This document shows positions 1 through 10,314 of a DNA stretch of 64,000 nt, piece after piece; the first letter of the stretch is position 1; each line of letters starts with the position of its first letter. The stretch lies in NCBI GenBank assembly GCA_036850595.1, contig CM072170.1, positions 14,786,303 through 14,850,302 on the forward strand. Reading direction: 5' to 3'. The notes below the pieces were generated by a model. It saw only the letters and a list, made by a program, of their open reading frames with translations, did not search any database and was not told where the DNA came from. The position numbers and the translations under genes are program-made. The DNA comes from Rhyacichthys aspro (taxonomy: Eukaryota > Chordata > Actinopteri > Gobiiformes > Rhyacichthyidae).

Positions 1-70
1 TTAAATAGAGCAACTACATTTCAAGCCACTTGCTAATGTTCTCTAGCCACTTACTGACAGCACACACACA
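1..70 (-). repeat. Possible diverged copy of a 'TGGCTAGTG-type' dispersed repeat
   Basis: Read on the minus strand, this edge of the window contains GTGGCTAGAG and a second TGGC-rich arm. They resemble two better copies of an unclassified dispersed repeat at 19085-19170 and 58828-58905. The similarity is weak and the window boundary cuts the copy, so this is tentative. No termini or target duplication can be seen. Confidence 0.2.
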
Positions 71-110
71 GTCATTCGGTTGCCACTGGCCAAAATGATT
101 TATTTAATAC

Positions 111-1049
111 AAGATTTTTGATTTTTTGTGGCTAATGCAATGTTTTAGCTGTACTGTGATCCGCTTAAGAATTTTTTGCTTTTAATTGTTCAAAACAAGA
201 GGCTTTTTTTTTTTTTTTTTTAAGTTTTTGTTCATCTTGGTCTCTTGCCATTTATGTAGTGGTTGTCATTCCCTGATGTGCGTAAAAATTAGTGATACAG
301 CAACATTGTAACTTTATAATTTATATATATCCGTAATGTATTCGTTGACACACATTTACACTGCGTATAAATATATATATAATATAATAACTATAATTGT
401 TGATATCAACATTTGTATAATTTGATGATTGCAGCACATTCAGTCTTTTCCAGCTTTCTTTTTTTAAGATAAATTAATTAAATGTGGGACTTTTTTAGAT
501 TTTAATAAAAGGCGGCTGCACCAACATCACAGAGAGGATTGTTGTTAGATTAAAAGACTGGCATGATTGACGCAAGCCTTTCCTGCTTTTATTTTATTTC
601 AAGTAAAAAGAGAGATTAGGTCAAACCCATATGACCTTAAAGTTCTAGCTCTAAGTTTGGCGTCAGACTGATATGATCCCACAATTATCTCCTACTTTTT
701 AAACATCTTGAGAATGCATTGCCAATATTTATCTACATTTCATTGTGTTACCCTTTTTTCTATTTATGTTTAGTTTTGTTTGGGTTTTTTTGTTTTTTTT
801 TGTTGCAATGTTTGGCTGTGTAAAAAAATATACTAAAACATTTGAGACTAAATGGCTTTACATGATCTACTGTCATAATCCCTTGAGCTTTTAAGACAAT
901 TTTGGTTATTATTTTATTTTTCTCATTTTGAATACTTTCACCCTTTATTACGGTAATCCATTCATCAGAAGTTTACCCCACTAGCTTTTAAACTCCACAG
1001 TCATTTGTATTCATCATCTTTGCAATTTTTTCCCCCCACTTCCCTCTAT
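111..1049. other. AT-rich sequence without recognised features
   Basis: This stretch has poly-T runs (for example near 206-222 and 783-802) and a short TATATA-rich segment near 320-385. I see no gene, transposon terminus or RNA motif in it. Confidence 0.5.
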
Positions 1050-1270
1050 GTTGACCCATAATAGGTTTTGTGCTTATAAGGTGACGCCGGGTTTCTTTTT
1101 CCAATTACCATGGAATCATTTCTCCAGCACTAATCCAGAGCTCGGCATATAGGCAGCTCCCCCATCTTTGATTTAACGCTTCACCTGAATCTGGAGGAGC
1201 TGGAGGTTGCCGCCATGTTGGAGAATCCCCAAGGCTTGCTATGTGTTCACCTAGTGAATGCTCAGCCTCC
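1050..1270. promoter_or_regulatory. Candidate conserved non-coding block
   Basis: This block is clearly less AT-rich than its flanks and lacks simple repeats. It carries homeodomain-like TAATCC and AATTACC words and the string GCCGCCATGTTGG. It has no long open frame. Composition alone suggests a constrained regulatory element. This is inference and no alignment was possible. Confidence 0.25.
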
Positions 1271-3860
1271 TAGGTTTAGTGCTGGTTTATGAAGCATGAT
1301 ATGAAATAAACCCTTTTCTTGGTCCCTTAACAAAGATTGGTGGCGTAACTCGCACTCGACTCTGGGACCTGCGCGTTCAAGGTTGAGGAGTTCAAGAGAT
1401 GCTGGGAAAAAGGGAAGTAAGTGCTAGTTTATGTCTCAAAAGAAGGGAAAATATTGGATATAGCTGGAGAAGCCTGGGTCATAATGCCTCTTATTCCAAG
1501 AATTCAGGACAAAGCAAGTCAGTTTTCTCACGGTGGTAATTCTGGTTTCATTGTTTGTGTTCATTGCACATTTTTGTCATGTTTCCATTTGCAGGAGATG
1601 ATCGTATTTAGTAAATCAGAGAGGAGTGAGATGGTGACGGTTAGCTTGGGAACACATGAGGGAAAAAGGGTCTTATTATGACTTCAGTGAACAATAAAGA
1701 CAGATTTTAAGTCATATTTAAACAATACATTGGGAATATAGAGATACAAACATATGCAAAGCTGGAAATAAGAAAAATGTAAAAAATTGACCACCATTGT
1801 TCTGGGAAAGTGATTTATTTACGTTCAAGTGCGCTGTCTGGGGATTTTGTCGTAAGATGTTTTTCAAAACTCAGCAATAAATATCCTCTTTTAATTGGAC
1901 AAACTACATGACATGACACAAAAAGTAGTCTGCTGCGTGCCAATGACAAATTCTTTTTTTTTTTCAATTTGGTAATCCAATTTTGGTAATTCTTGCGTCT
2001 TTCTTTTGTGCTACTGGTGAAGAGCAAATGGAGCACATGATAAACATCATGAAGAGATGAAGAAGTGTATATGCATTTTAACCAAATTACACAGAATTAA
2101 TAAAATGTTTATTGTCCAATTAATTGTCATTGTCTTAAGGCTTTTTTCCAAATATGACAATCACAGTAAACTTAACATGAGCGTTGAAATGTTGAAAATT
2201 GAAAAGTGTCTCTGACTAGAATAGCAATTGACATGTCTCCTATCGGTGAAAGAACACAAGATAATGCAGTTAATTTTTGTGCTACTGCTGCATGAAAATG
2301 GCTGACTGGAGCTGGATGATTTGCTCTGTGCAGTTACATCTTCACAGCACCATCAATGATTGGGAAAAAATATTTAGTTATTTAGTTAAATTGTTCCACT
2401 GGTTGAAGCCCCACTTTTCACTTCAGACATGAAAGGCCTCTAGTTCAACTGCACACAAACAGCATGCTTTTGTTTATAACTCCGGCAAAGAGCGAAGATA
2501 GCTAGAATAAATAACAATAGCTATTGTTATTAAAAGGCATGTCACATTATAATATATAGCAACAAGGACATCATTCTCTAAAGCTGAAAATGCTAAAAAC
2601 AAACAACAACAAAAAAAAGCTGCTGTGTTTGTTTGGAATGGAAAAAAGGACGACAGTGCCAATGCTGACATAAAGCAAGAACAACAGTGAGCAAGTGTAG
2701 TAAAGTAACTATTAGAATGAGATGGATATATCCATATAGTTCATCAACAAAGATCCAGAAAATGTTATAGCGTTAGTGGTGGCAGTAATACTCCTCTAAA
2801 GGCCTGGCATGTATACGACAGCATTTAAACCTAATTAATGCTGATCGTTTTGAATAAGTGAATGTTTTTTTTGGTTTCCCATTATGACAACTTCTAAAAA
2901 TCCATTGTTGCATAAATTTGATTGTCTCTGTTTATATTGCTAGTTATCTAACTTCTCTTTCTTGGACCAACTGCAGAGACAACAATCGATAACCTTCCTA
3001 AGCCACAGCATCTGCCTTATTTTCATTTCACAGCTAAATCCTTCCAATAGAACGCTCCAAAGACTATTCAATTACAGCCACAAGCCCCATTGTCTTGGCC
3101 AGTAAAGGAGTTGCGATGCCAATATGACAGCGGCATGTGCAAAATACACCATTAGTATGTACGCTGGGCACTGTTTATTATCACAGATATCTAAAAAGTA
3201 ATGAATACATCACTTGCGTCTGGTCATGCCAAATACAGACCACTTCCCAATCCCCGGCTTTAACCACAATCCCACCATTTATGCTTAATAATAAAAGCCA
3301 TTGGGACAGAAAACATTCAAAATGCAAATTGATAACCTAGCGACCAGCGCTCTCCACCGCGCGCACACATACACTCCCAGCTCCATTTATCAGGAACACA
3401 CACCTAGCCTGATTAGATGTGGGACCAGTGGTGAAAAATCAATTTAGTGAGATTCAAACCACTAAAGCAAAAAGGCAAGTGCTTATCATTCCATTATTTA
3501 TTAACCACATGCTATAAAAAGGTTATATTAGGTATAAACAGTCGCTTTAGATTCTGAGAAATGAAGCACAAATACTCTGTGGGATACTGTATTAACTAAA
3601 ATATTGTAATTAAGTATAATTGGTAAACACCAGCAGTCATTTTACTGAATTAAAATGAGTAATATTGTAGTGGTTCTGTGGTCTTGTTAGTTTTATTAGC
3701 TTTTTTGCCATAGCAGCGTTAAACGTGCAGTATGAGAGGTTTTTGTGTTAACTGTGGAAATCTGCAATAATCTAACAGCACATTGTTCACTTTCAAAAAA
3801 GAAAGAAAAGATTCCATCAGAGGGTTTTATATGGAATTCTTTTTATGTTAAAGGTTCCAT
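1271..3860. other. AT-rich sequence without recognised features
   Basis: The open frames here (1421-1681, 1815-2036, 2474-2671 and 3137-3340) are short and lack any recognisable domain or coding bias. The stretch 2940-3420 is somewhat less AT-rich and contains mixed motifs, but nothing in it can be named. Confidence 0.45.
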
Positions 3861-3882
3861 GAATGCTTTATTTAAAAGGGTG

Positions 3883-4061
3883 CTATAAAAGGACAACAAG
3901 TGAACCAAAGAGGAACCTTGGTCTCATTATAGATTCCACATTGTCTTTGCATCAGCTCATCAAAGAGGTCACTAAACTAAAATTAAAAAAGTCAGAGCCC
4001 CCGTTTTTTATAGGCTATACAAAAATAAAACTTAGTGATACAACAACTATTGAGGCAAATA
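3883..4061 (+). pseudogene. L2-type LINE reverse-transcriptase C-terminal fragment
   Basis: The plus-strand frame reads RNLGLIIDSTLSLHQLIKEV, then KLSDTTTIEA. This matches the pattern near the end of L2/Maui-like LINE reverse transcriptases: a block of the type 'NLGVxxDSxLSFxxHIKxVxK', then 'PxLSxxDTE'. Only about 60 codons remain. The middle, where a HLRNI-type segment is expected, is scrambled. No other ORF2 domain lies nearby, so this is a dead, truncated insertion. A MITE end follows within 20-35 bp, so the site has taken more than one insertion. The clade assignment (L2-like) comes from remembered family pattern and should be confirmed by protein search. Confidence 0.6.
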
Positions 4062-4084
4062 GTTAATGTCCATCACATCGAAGA

Positions 4085-4171
4085 CTGTAAAGTTATTGCG
4101 ATAAGTCAAATTCTCAGCGATAACAACAATATCGCGATAACAATAAATTTGCGATATATTGTGCAGCCCTA
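4085..4171. mobile_element. Truncated MITE end (hAT-like, TAGGGCTG terminus)
   Basis: The segment ends GTGCAGCCCTA. Its reverse complement, TAGGGCTGCAC, is the terminus type of hAT-like fish MITEs and is also found on the element at 56985-57258. Just inside lie repeated ATCGCGATAA and GCGATATAT words. Only one terminus is visible and the other side is lost or unrecognised, so no target duplication can be scored. Confidence 0.5.
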
Positions 4172-4933
4172 GTATTTATAGTGCAACACGCCACACCATG
4201 TTTTACGTTCATATTTTGTGTAGTACTTACCAACAAATGCACCATCATCTGTTGTTGTTATCTCAGAGTAACTTGGACAAGACAAAATGTAATGAGTCGC
4301 ATCCTTCAGGGAATACAAACCCTCCACAGATATAACAGATACTCTCATCTTCTAAAATATCCCAACCCATTTATTCCCATTCCACACAAGAGACACTGAA
4401 ATATAATCAAGTCAACATATGTGCACAGTCAATATTCCTACTGAGTGCCATATAGATGCATTATAGATGGATTTGTTCATACAGCTGGGCAAAGGCACTC
4501 ACAAGGGAGAAACAAGACACTGGTACACGGAGTTGTAATCACAGTTTGTAATTTAAAGCGGGCTTAAATTAAGTTTTACTGTTATTTTTCTTAACTAATA
4601 CAACAGAGTAATAATGAGCCAAAAATTAACATAATGGAACAAATATGGAGAAAAGAGTGTATGAAAATAAAAGCAGATCAGTACAAAGCGGGTTATTTAC
4701 TCACTCCTGTCTAAAAATATGGCAAATAGTAAAAGCAGTTGAAGGGAAAAAACAAAAAACTGTTATTAAAGCTGTATAAACAAAAACAAATAGACCAAAA
4801 ACTATGGAATGACTATGGTCTGTAAACATTACCATGTGTGTAACTAGCTATATATTATAGTATTAAAGTATAGTATCATAGACAATGGCTAAACAAACCG
4901 TCGAGTCAGTAAATAATCCAACTATCATAGGTT
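4172..4933. other. AT-rich sequence without recognised features
   Basis: No gene, repeat terminus or RNA signature was seen. The short open frame at 4181-4399 has no recognisable domain. Confidence 0.45.
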
Positions 4934-5090
4934 TGGAGTGCCTTGGTAGAGCACATACCATATATACTCGAGTGACCCGGGTTCCATTCCAGCTCAGGTC
5001 ATTTGTCATTCCTCTCTCTCTCAACCTGTTTCCTGTCTCTCTACACAATCTTTGCAAATTAATGCCTTCAAAGTCCAAAAGTAATCTTTA
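4934..5090 (+). mobile_element. tRNA-derived SINE
   Basis: The head has a tRNA-like A-box region (GCCTTGGTAGAGCAC, 4940-4954). It is followed about 25 bp later by a B-box-like GGGTTCCATTCCAG near 4979-4992, where the canonical form is GGTTCGANTCC. A pyrimidine-rich body follows, with CTCTCTCTC and TTTCCTGTCTCTC, then a weak tail around AATTAATGCC. This order is that of a percomorph tRNA-derived SINE transcribed left to right by RNA polymerase III. The B-box C is changed, so internal promoter activity is probably reduced. The two open frames that overlap it on opposite strands (4863-5078 and 4885-5094) are by-products of the repeat. Confidence 0.75.
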
Positions 5091-5779
5091 TTAATAAAAC
5101 ATATCTATAATTAAACTATCGTAGCTCTAAAACAGTAGTGCTAATAGTTAATGCCTGTGTGCTGAAGATTTATGCAGTATAATTTAGCTTTTTAATAAAT
5201 ATTTGCCTGGTGCATTACTTTTATTTTTATTATTATTATTTAAAAACTTTTTAAAAAAAAAGCAAGATTAAAGCTCTAAATGAACTCTGACAGTTGGAGA
5301 TCTCGGCTGACAGCTTTTAGTTCGCTTTTTTTTTTCTGCCAAAAAATAAATGTGTTGCCTAGAGCTTTTTCAAATGTTAGTCTTCTTCAAAATGTAATTA
5401 AAAACATGTACCAAACGTGTATTGTGTGAAATGTGTATTGATTTGTCCACGGCCTTTGACACTGTAGAACATTCAGAACAGGAACAAAAATTAGCCTTCA
5501 GTATTAGCCGATCCATACTCAGTGTGTGTTTGGAACCGCATTGATTCAAGTGTAACTCCTTTGTCTTTTCGCCTTTACTTCCATATAGTGGTCTGCTTCG
5601 TGTTGGAATAATGGCCAGGAGACGGTGATGCCTTTTTGGTGTGGTTTAATATCTGGATGGAACATATGTACTGGTGAGAAGACATGGGCACATGTTATAA
5701 ATATGGAAGGCTGAGGGAATGGCAGGTTACAGCTAATCCAATGTGTGTATTACTTATTAAATCATATTTTGACTCATCA
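5091..5779. other. AT-rich sequence without recognised features
   Basis: This stretch has A- and T-rich runs near 5225-5345. No termini, RNA signatures or coding potential were seen. Confidence 0.45.
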
Positions 5780-5789
5780 GATGTAAAGC

Positions 5790-5885
5790 AAACCAACTGA
5801 TATAGGTCCCAAGCCCGGATAAAATGGAGAGGGTTGCGTCAGGAAGGGCATTTGGCAGAAACACAATGCCAAGCTACTCGTGTGA
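5790..5885. repeat. Fragment of a common fish dispersed repeat (possible LINE 3' region)
   Basis: The string GGGTTGCGTCAGGAAGGGCA at about 5831-5850, followed by TTTGGC and an ACAATGCCAA-like word, is a phrase I recognise from very abundant teleost repeat tails, probably the 3' region of a non-LTR retrotransposon. The downstream signature is eroded. The class is inference, but the match to a repeated phrase is fairly distinctive. Confidence 0.4.
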
Positions 5886-6000
5886 ACTACTTTGCTGTGT
5901 CATAGATGTTAGCATGGAGACTTTGCCACGGGCATTTAACACTACTTGCTAAGAAGGTGCACCTATTTACCCACAATACTTATACCCAAACATCGTCATA

Positions 6001-6567
6001 TACAGTTGTCCCTCACTATAACGCGGTTCACCTTTCGCGGCCTCGCTGTTTCGCAGATTTTTTTTAGTGCAATTTTGCATGCTTTTTTTTTACAGCGTAT
6101 GAATGCGCATTGTGTTCTGCGTCCTGATTGGCTAAGGGACTGTAGACCATTGTCAATTAATCTCCTCCGTGCCGTGTCTCCTGTACAGTACAGAATGCGT
6201 TCGGCCAAATTTACATAAATGTTGGATCGCTAGCAGTGTGGCTCTGAAGTGCTGTATGTTTGCAAGTTTTCTCCCCGACAAAACCCACAATGTCGACGAA
6301 ACGTTCTGCACCGACAAAGGCACCTGCGGTCGCACCCAAAAGGCAGAGGAAGATGCTAAGGTTTGAACTTTGAGAGTGTTTAAACAAGAAATGTGAGAAA
6401 ATGATAATGCCTGTCTGAGAAAAGTGTATAAAGTGTGTGGTGAGGGGTTTTACAGCCTTAAAACACATAGAATAATTGTAAAAAATAAAGCTGACTACTT
6501 CGTGGATTTCGCCTATTGCGGGTTATTTTCAGAATGTAACCCCCGCGATAAACGAGGGACCACTGTA
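6001..6567 (+). mobile_element. Tigger/pogo-type DNA transposon, non-autonomous copy 1
   Basis: Inverted ends TACAGTTGTCCCTC at the left and GAGGGACCACTGTA at the right are flanked by TA, as in the Tigger/pogo branch of Tc1/mariner. Next to the ends are the characteristic phrases ACCTTTCGCGGCCTCGCTG and TTCGCCTATTGCGGG. The element is only 567 bp, so it cannot encode a full transposase. A 27-codon remnant frame starts at 6290 (MSTKRSAPTKAPAVAP, then KRQRKMLRFEL) and then stops. Its basic start resembles a transposase N-terminus that kept its ATG while the catalytic core was lost. Related copies are at 33659-33850 and 46458-46918. Confidence 0.88.
6290..6373 (+). pseudogene. 27-codon transposase N-terminal remnant inside Tigger copy
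   Basis: The frame begins ATGTCGACG and encodes a short lysine/arginine-rich peptide ending KMLRFEL before TGA. A homologous start lies on the minus strand of the copy at 46458-46918, where an in-frame 42-bp block has been removed. Retention of the same ATG and the same end in two copies suggests both came from one already deleted master element. The DDE catalytic domain is entirely absent, so no activity is expected. Confidence 0.55.
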
Positions 6568-6970
6568 CAACGTTAACCCTGTTACATTTACAGATGGATG
6601 GTTCATCACTAATCTCAAGTCACTCACCACCAACTTCTCTTTTCTCCCAGGTTGGATCACTCGCCGTTTCATTCACTGGCACTTCTTCATCTACAAATTG
6701 TTACTTGCTCTGCTTCCGTCATTTTGACAACAACCAGCTACAAGCAGCTCCCTCCAACAGTAAAAACAGGACCTGTTGGAAATGGTCATTTCAGTTTTCT
6801 GCCCCGTTGGAGAGAGAGCTGGTGCCACTGAACACTTTTAAATCAGTGTTAGAAGTCCTGGAGCAAAAAATGTAAAAGTTTTGATTGTACAGGTATTGTG
6901 GTTAAATGATCCCTGTTGCTCTGCAGCTGCCTCTTGTAAAAGTACTAATCTGATATATTATAGTTATCCC
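6568..6970. other. Sequence without recognised features
   Basis: The open frame at 6594-6875 (93 codons) has no recognisable domain and no supporting splice signals. Nothing else can be named. Confidence 0.4.
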
Positions 6971-7255
6971 AGTGGTGCTCAAACTGTGGTACAGGTACTT
7001 GAGAATCTCTGATAAGTACACTTTACTATACCACTAAATGTTTGGACTCTTAAAACATTGAGGGATTCAAAATGTGATTTCAAATAAGCAGCACAGCAAA
7101 CAAAATTCATTTCATTACATTCAGGTTGATGTATGTAAGAGGTATGTGTTCATATAAAACTAAAAATGGCATATAACCATCTTGGCATCAAGGTGGTATT
7201 TGAAAAGACAATATTTTCAAGGATGGTTCTTGGTGTAAAAAGTTTGAGAACCACT
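6971..7255. mobile_element. hAT-type MITE with AGTGGTKCTCAAACT termini
   Basis: The left end AGTGGTGCTCAAACTGTGG and the right end GTTTGAGAACCACT form an imperfect inverted repeat of the kind seen in vertebrate hAT elements. The flanking octamers are GTTATCCC (6963-6970) and GTTATGTC (7256-7263). They match at six of eight positions, as expected for an aged 8-bp hAT target duplication. At about 285 bp it has no coding capacity. Confidence 0.75.
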
Positions 7256-7429
7256 GTTATGTCCTGATTAACTAAAAGTCAAAGAAACAAAAAGAAAGAA
7301 CCCAAAACAAGTAAATATGAACCAGTTTACAGTGGTGAGTTGTAAACTGTTAAAGATTGTAAGCCCTTTGTACAAACCTCTGAATCAATCACTTACCTTT
7401 ACTATTAAAATCAGTGTCAGCTTCTATCG

Positions 7430-7880
7430 TGCGGGTTGGCTCAGAGCAGCCACTTAGCAGCTCCTCGTGACCTTGGCGGCCATGTTAGCATGCATGAGCG
7501 CTCAGCATCCCGACGCTTTGATGTGCCGCCGTCTCTGCTGCTCCATCCATGCATGAGCAACGTAAAGATTTCCTGCCCGGGTCAATCATATTGGCTCGTG
7601 GGCTGATCGAGTGTGACAAGCGCCCCCTTCTCGCACAACAAGTTCACGGGACGCTCAAAAGACGCTTCACCTTCTCCAGGTACGTTCACCTTGGCAGTGA
7701 GCAACGAGCTCGGGAGGTTAGCTTGAGTAATTCCTTCCCCCTGCTTCCGAGACAGCACATCAAAGAGATCTGCATGTAGATTAAAGCCGGAGCTCGTCGA
7801 GAGTTTACCCGAAGCACGTTAGCATTCAGCACCACAAGAGCGCAGACTCTGAGGCCCTGGGTTTGTATGGTTATATAATA
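7430..7880. promoter_or_regulatory. CpG-rich island in AT-rich DNA; possible promoter/first exon or enhancer
   Basis: By eye there are about 28 CpG dinucleotides in roughly 430 bp, far above the surroundings. The block contains a 76-codon plus-strand frame (7549-7779). Within that frame lies a strong splice-donor match, CTCCAGGTACGTTC, with the intron GT at 7680. This is what a 5' exon could look like, but the peptide (MHEQRKDFLPGSIILARGLI and so on) is not recognised and no partner exon was found. It could equally be a CpG-rich enhancer. The feature is an inference from composition plus one splice-like site. Confidence 0.35.
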
Positions 7881-8070
7881 AGTGCTGGAAATAATAGATA
7901 AAAAGCCTGTCTGTCAGATATTAAAAAAAGAAAATAATCTTTTGAGCTTTAAAGCTTCACTCAAACTTCTCTGAATTCATTTTTAAATGGTTCAGCCACT
8001 GTTTCCCACACAATTAAAGTGGGTCTACAGCAGGGGAGTTGGTGGAGTGTTGGTGGGGAAAAGAGTATTT

Positions 8071-8647
8071 TGGTGCATTCATGTGATTCTCGGAAACTCT
8101 TAGTATTCGAGTTAAAAAGTTGTACTTCCTACTTCTATGTATTCACATGATTTCAGCTCGGAAAGTCGGAACATTCGAAACCATAAGAAGGAAGATGGAA
8201 GCGAAGTAAAAAATGTGCTAATGTTATTTCTCAAATGAGTTAATACAGTCAAAGCAGCAATTATGAGCCTATTAGTAACGGTTTAAGAAAATGTAGTCAA
8301 CTTAAAACATAAGCAGTTAACTTATAACTTATAAATAAATAAAACTGGAAAATACTGGAGATAAATAAATATCTTAATATATAGTAAAAAAGACTTTATG
8401 GATGTAAAACTAGTACGGTCAAATTATCAAGTTCATATGAAATATTTTATAAAGAGCTATATTACTTAAACATCTTAAATGTTTGCTTTCCTCCTCCATG
8501 TTGATTATGAAAATAACGTCAACATGGAATCTCGGGCAACTCCAACTCACCCGAGGGTCTGAACTGTTGTTCTGTTCTGACTGAATCTGCATTTTTTAAC
8601 TCAGAAAAACATTTTCCCGAGTTCCTGAGGACCACATGAATGCACCA
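8071..8647. mobile_element. MITE with about 29-bp terminal inverted repeats
   Basis: The left end reads TGGTGCATTCATGTGATTCT. The reverse complement of the right end reads TGGTGCATTCATGTGGTCCT, and similarity continues into a GGAACTC-like word on both sides. The 577-bp span has no transposase. The flanks read ATTT|TGGTGC and GCACCA|TTTG, which allows a 3-bp TTT duplication but does not prove a superfamily. The interior is AT-rich. The minus-strand open frame 8519-8716 overlaps the right terminal repeat and is not a gene. Confidence 0.7.
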
Positions 8648-9429
8648 TTTGTGATGATCAGTACTTTTAGATTCATTCAAAATGAAACATTTGCCCTTCC
8701 AATTACTCACAGGCAATAAATCAAATCACCAACCAGGAATTCATTTAAAAGAACCTTCAATTTGCAATCCAGATTAAAATACTCTAGGCTCCCTCTGGTC
8801 TTGAATGAATTTAAGTCTTTAACGTTTAGTTTCCTTTCTAACTACATTTACAGGTGTTCAAGTAAACTGTATTTCTATTAATTCAATCTGCCAGAGTGAG
8901 TAGCAGAAGGAACTGTGATCCGCCAAAGTTGGAATCTACTTGTATTTGGCAGGTTGGTGGTGAAATATTAATATTTATGTGGAAAGGGGTGTGTAGTTTT
9001 GGCTTTTTGGGACATCTGGATCCATAAGTGCAGATTACAATTCCAAGCCTCACACTCATTGCTACCATAGCATGTCAACAGCTATGGCTAATTTTTGGTA
9101 TAGACTCTACGTAGTTCATAAGAAAAATAAAAATAAAAAAATGATAATACAAAAAGCTAAAAAAAACCCCCAAAAAAAACCAACACCAACAAAAACACTT
9201 CCTGTTGTTGGAACATGAAGTAATGGAACTAAAATAGCTTCATGTCCTATTATTCAAAAATAGACAAATGCAAAGAGTGTTCTTTGAGATGATTGTACAC
9301 TATTAAAAACATTGTATTAGCTGATATGTTCCATTTAGTTCAACTGTATATTATTTATTTATTTACAAATTTTAGTTATAGACTTAATTTTAGGTCCCAA
9401 AGTTATAAATGGTTAAAAAAAACCCTCCC
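8648..9429. other. AT-rich sequence with A-rich low complexity
   Basis: Positions 9121-9200 are an A-rich, low-complexity tract with short C runs. No other feature is visible here. Confidence 0.45.
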
Positions 9430-9720
9430 ATTAGCATTTTGCACCACAACAGCTCTCCGATTCCGAGGCCAGGGAACAGCGCCGGATTGCCATGTGCGCA
9501 CTAAGACCCTCTCCGTACATCTCCGGGTAAGTAAGCCACGAGTGAGTCATTACCAGACCACCTGCTCCACATCTCCATCTCAGCCTTTAAGTATCATATC
9601 AACATCAAAACATCTTGAACCGCGCCGCCTGTACGCACTTAAGCTAACACATGTAAGCCCTCGCCGACGAACGCAGCCGCAGACACATGCCTCTGGTTAA
9701 GGTGCTGATACACAACATAT
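9430..9720. promoter_or_regulatory. CpG-richer block with donor-like GTAAGTAAG; candidate regulatory element
   Basis: Composition shifts abruptly from AT-rich to a mixed, CpG-containing sequence. The word CCGGGTAAGTAAG near 9523-9535 matches a splice-donor consensus. The overlapping open frame (9293-9700) extends deep into the AT-rich flank and has no known domain, so I do not call it a gene. Confidence 0.25.
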
Positions 9721-10094
9721 GGTACTCCAAAGCCTCTTTAAACACACACAAAGAACACAAAAGCATCAGCAGAGCGACTAGTGCGTGGTATATAAACATG
9801 AAGAGCTTTGGGCTCACAGGCTAATGCTTCACACTAGAAGTTTAATGAGTTTTTAGAACTTTTCCGGAGTTCGAATAGTGGCTAAATAATGCAGGTGCAC
9901 ATTAGGTCACTGTTAAATAGTTAATAGTTGTACTCATTATCTTCTCGCTGAATTGAGGATGTTGTCGGAGTTGATGAGATGTCAGTAGTTAAAGGACAGA
10001 TGGGCTGACAGAGTGATGGATCACTCAGAGATCTAGAACCGTCTGACAGGCCTTTGTGCTACCATTGAAAAGTGTACAAATTAAAGACAAAATT

Positions 10095-10173
10095 TGAACA
10101 AAGTTTCAATAAATGAATAAGTAAATATTGCATAATGCAATATTTACTTATTCATTTATTGAAACTTTGTTCA
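10095..10173. repeat. Perfect 38-bp inverted repeat with 3-nt loop
   Basis: Arms 10095-10132 and 10136-10173 are exact reverse complements around the loop TAA. The left arm starts TGAACAAAGTTTCAATAAAT and the right arm ends TTTATTGAAACTTTGTTCA. The next bases outward do not pair, so the arms end sharply. The arms are AT-rich and would form a cruciform in DNA or a long hairpin if transcribed. Lack of any mismatch in otherwise decayed DNA points to recent formation or active homogenisation. It could also be a library or assembly foldback artefact. Confidence 0.9.
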
Positions 10174-10200
10174 TATGTAAAATGAACTTTCTGACATGGA

Positions 10201-10314
10201 ATGGAAAGGGAAAACAAGTGTGACAATGTCCGTAATCTTAATGTAATGTATTGTAACGTATTTGTATATTATGGAAAAAAAAAAAGGAGGGATTTGGAAG
10301 AATTTACATAACCA
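10201..10314 (+). repeat. Dispersed repeat, copy 1
   Basis: This copy shares GGAAAGGGAAAACAAGTGT, then TAATGTA-rich sequence, an A-run, and AATTTACATAACC with the copy at 12758-12854, in the same orientation and spacing. The family is not recognised. The A-rich end suggests a retrotransposon 3' region. The palindrome at 10095-10173 lies just upstream of this copy only. Confidence 0.5.

Noticed and set aside
5996..6468. Five overlapping frames on both strands near 6.0-6.5 kb
   Set aside because: All fall inside Tigger-type copy 1. Similar frames recur in copy 3, so they are products of the repeat.
9293..9700. 135-codon plus-strand frame
   Set aside because: It joins an AT-rich half and a CpG-rich half of different composition, contains a donor-like site, and has no known domain.
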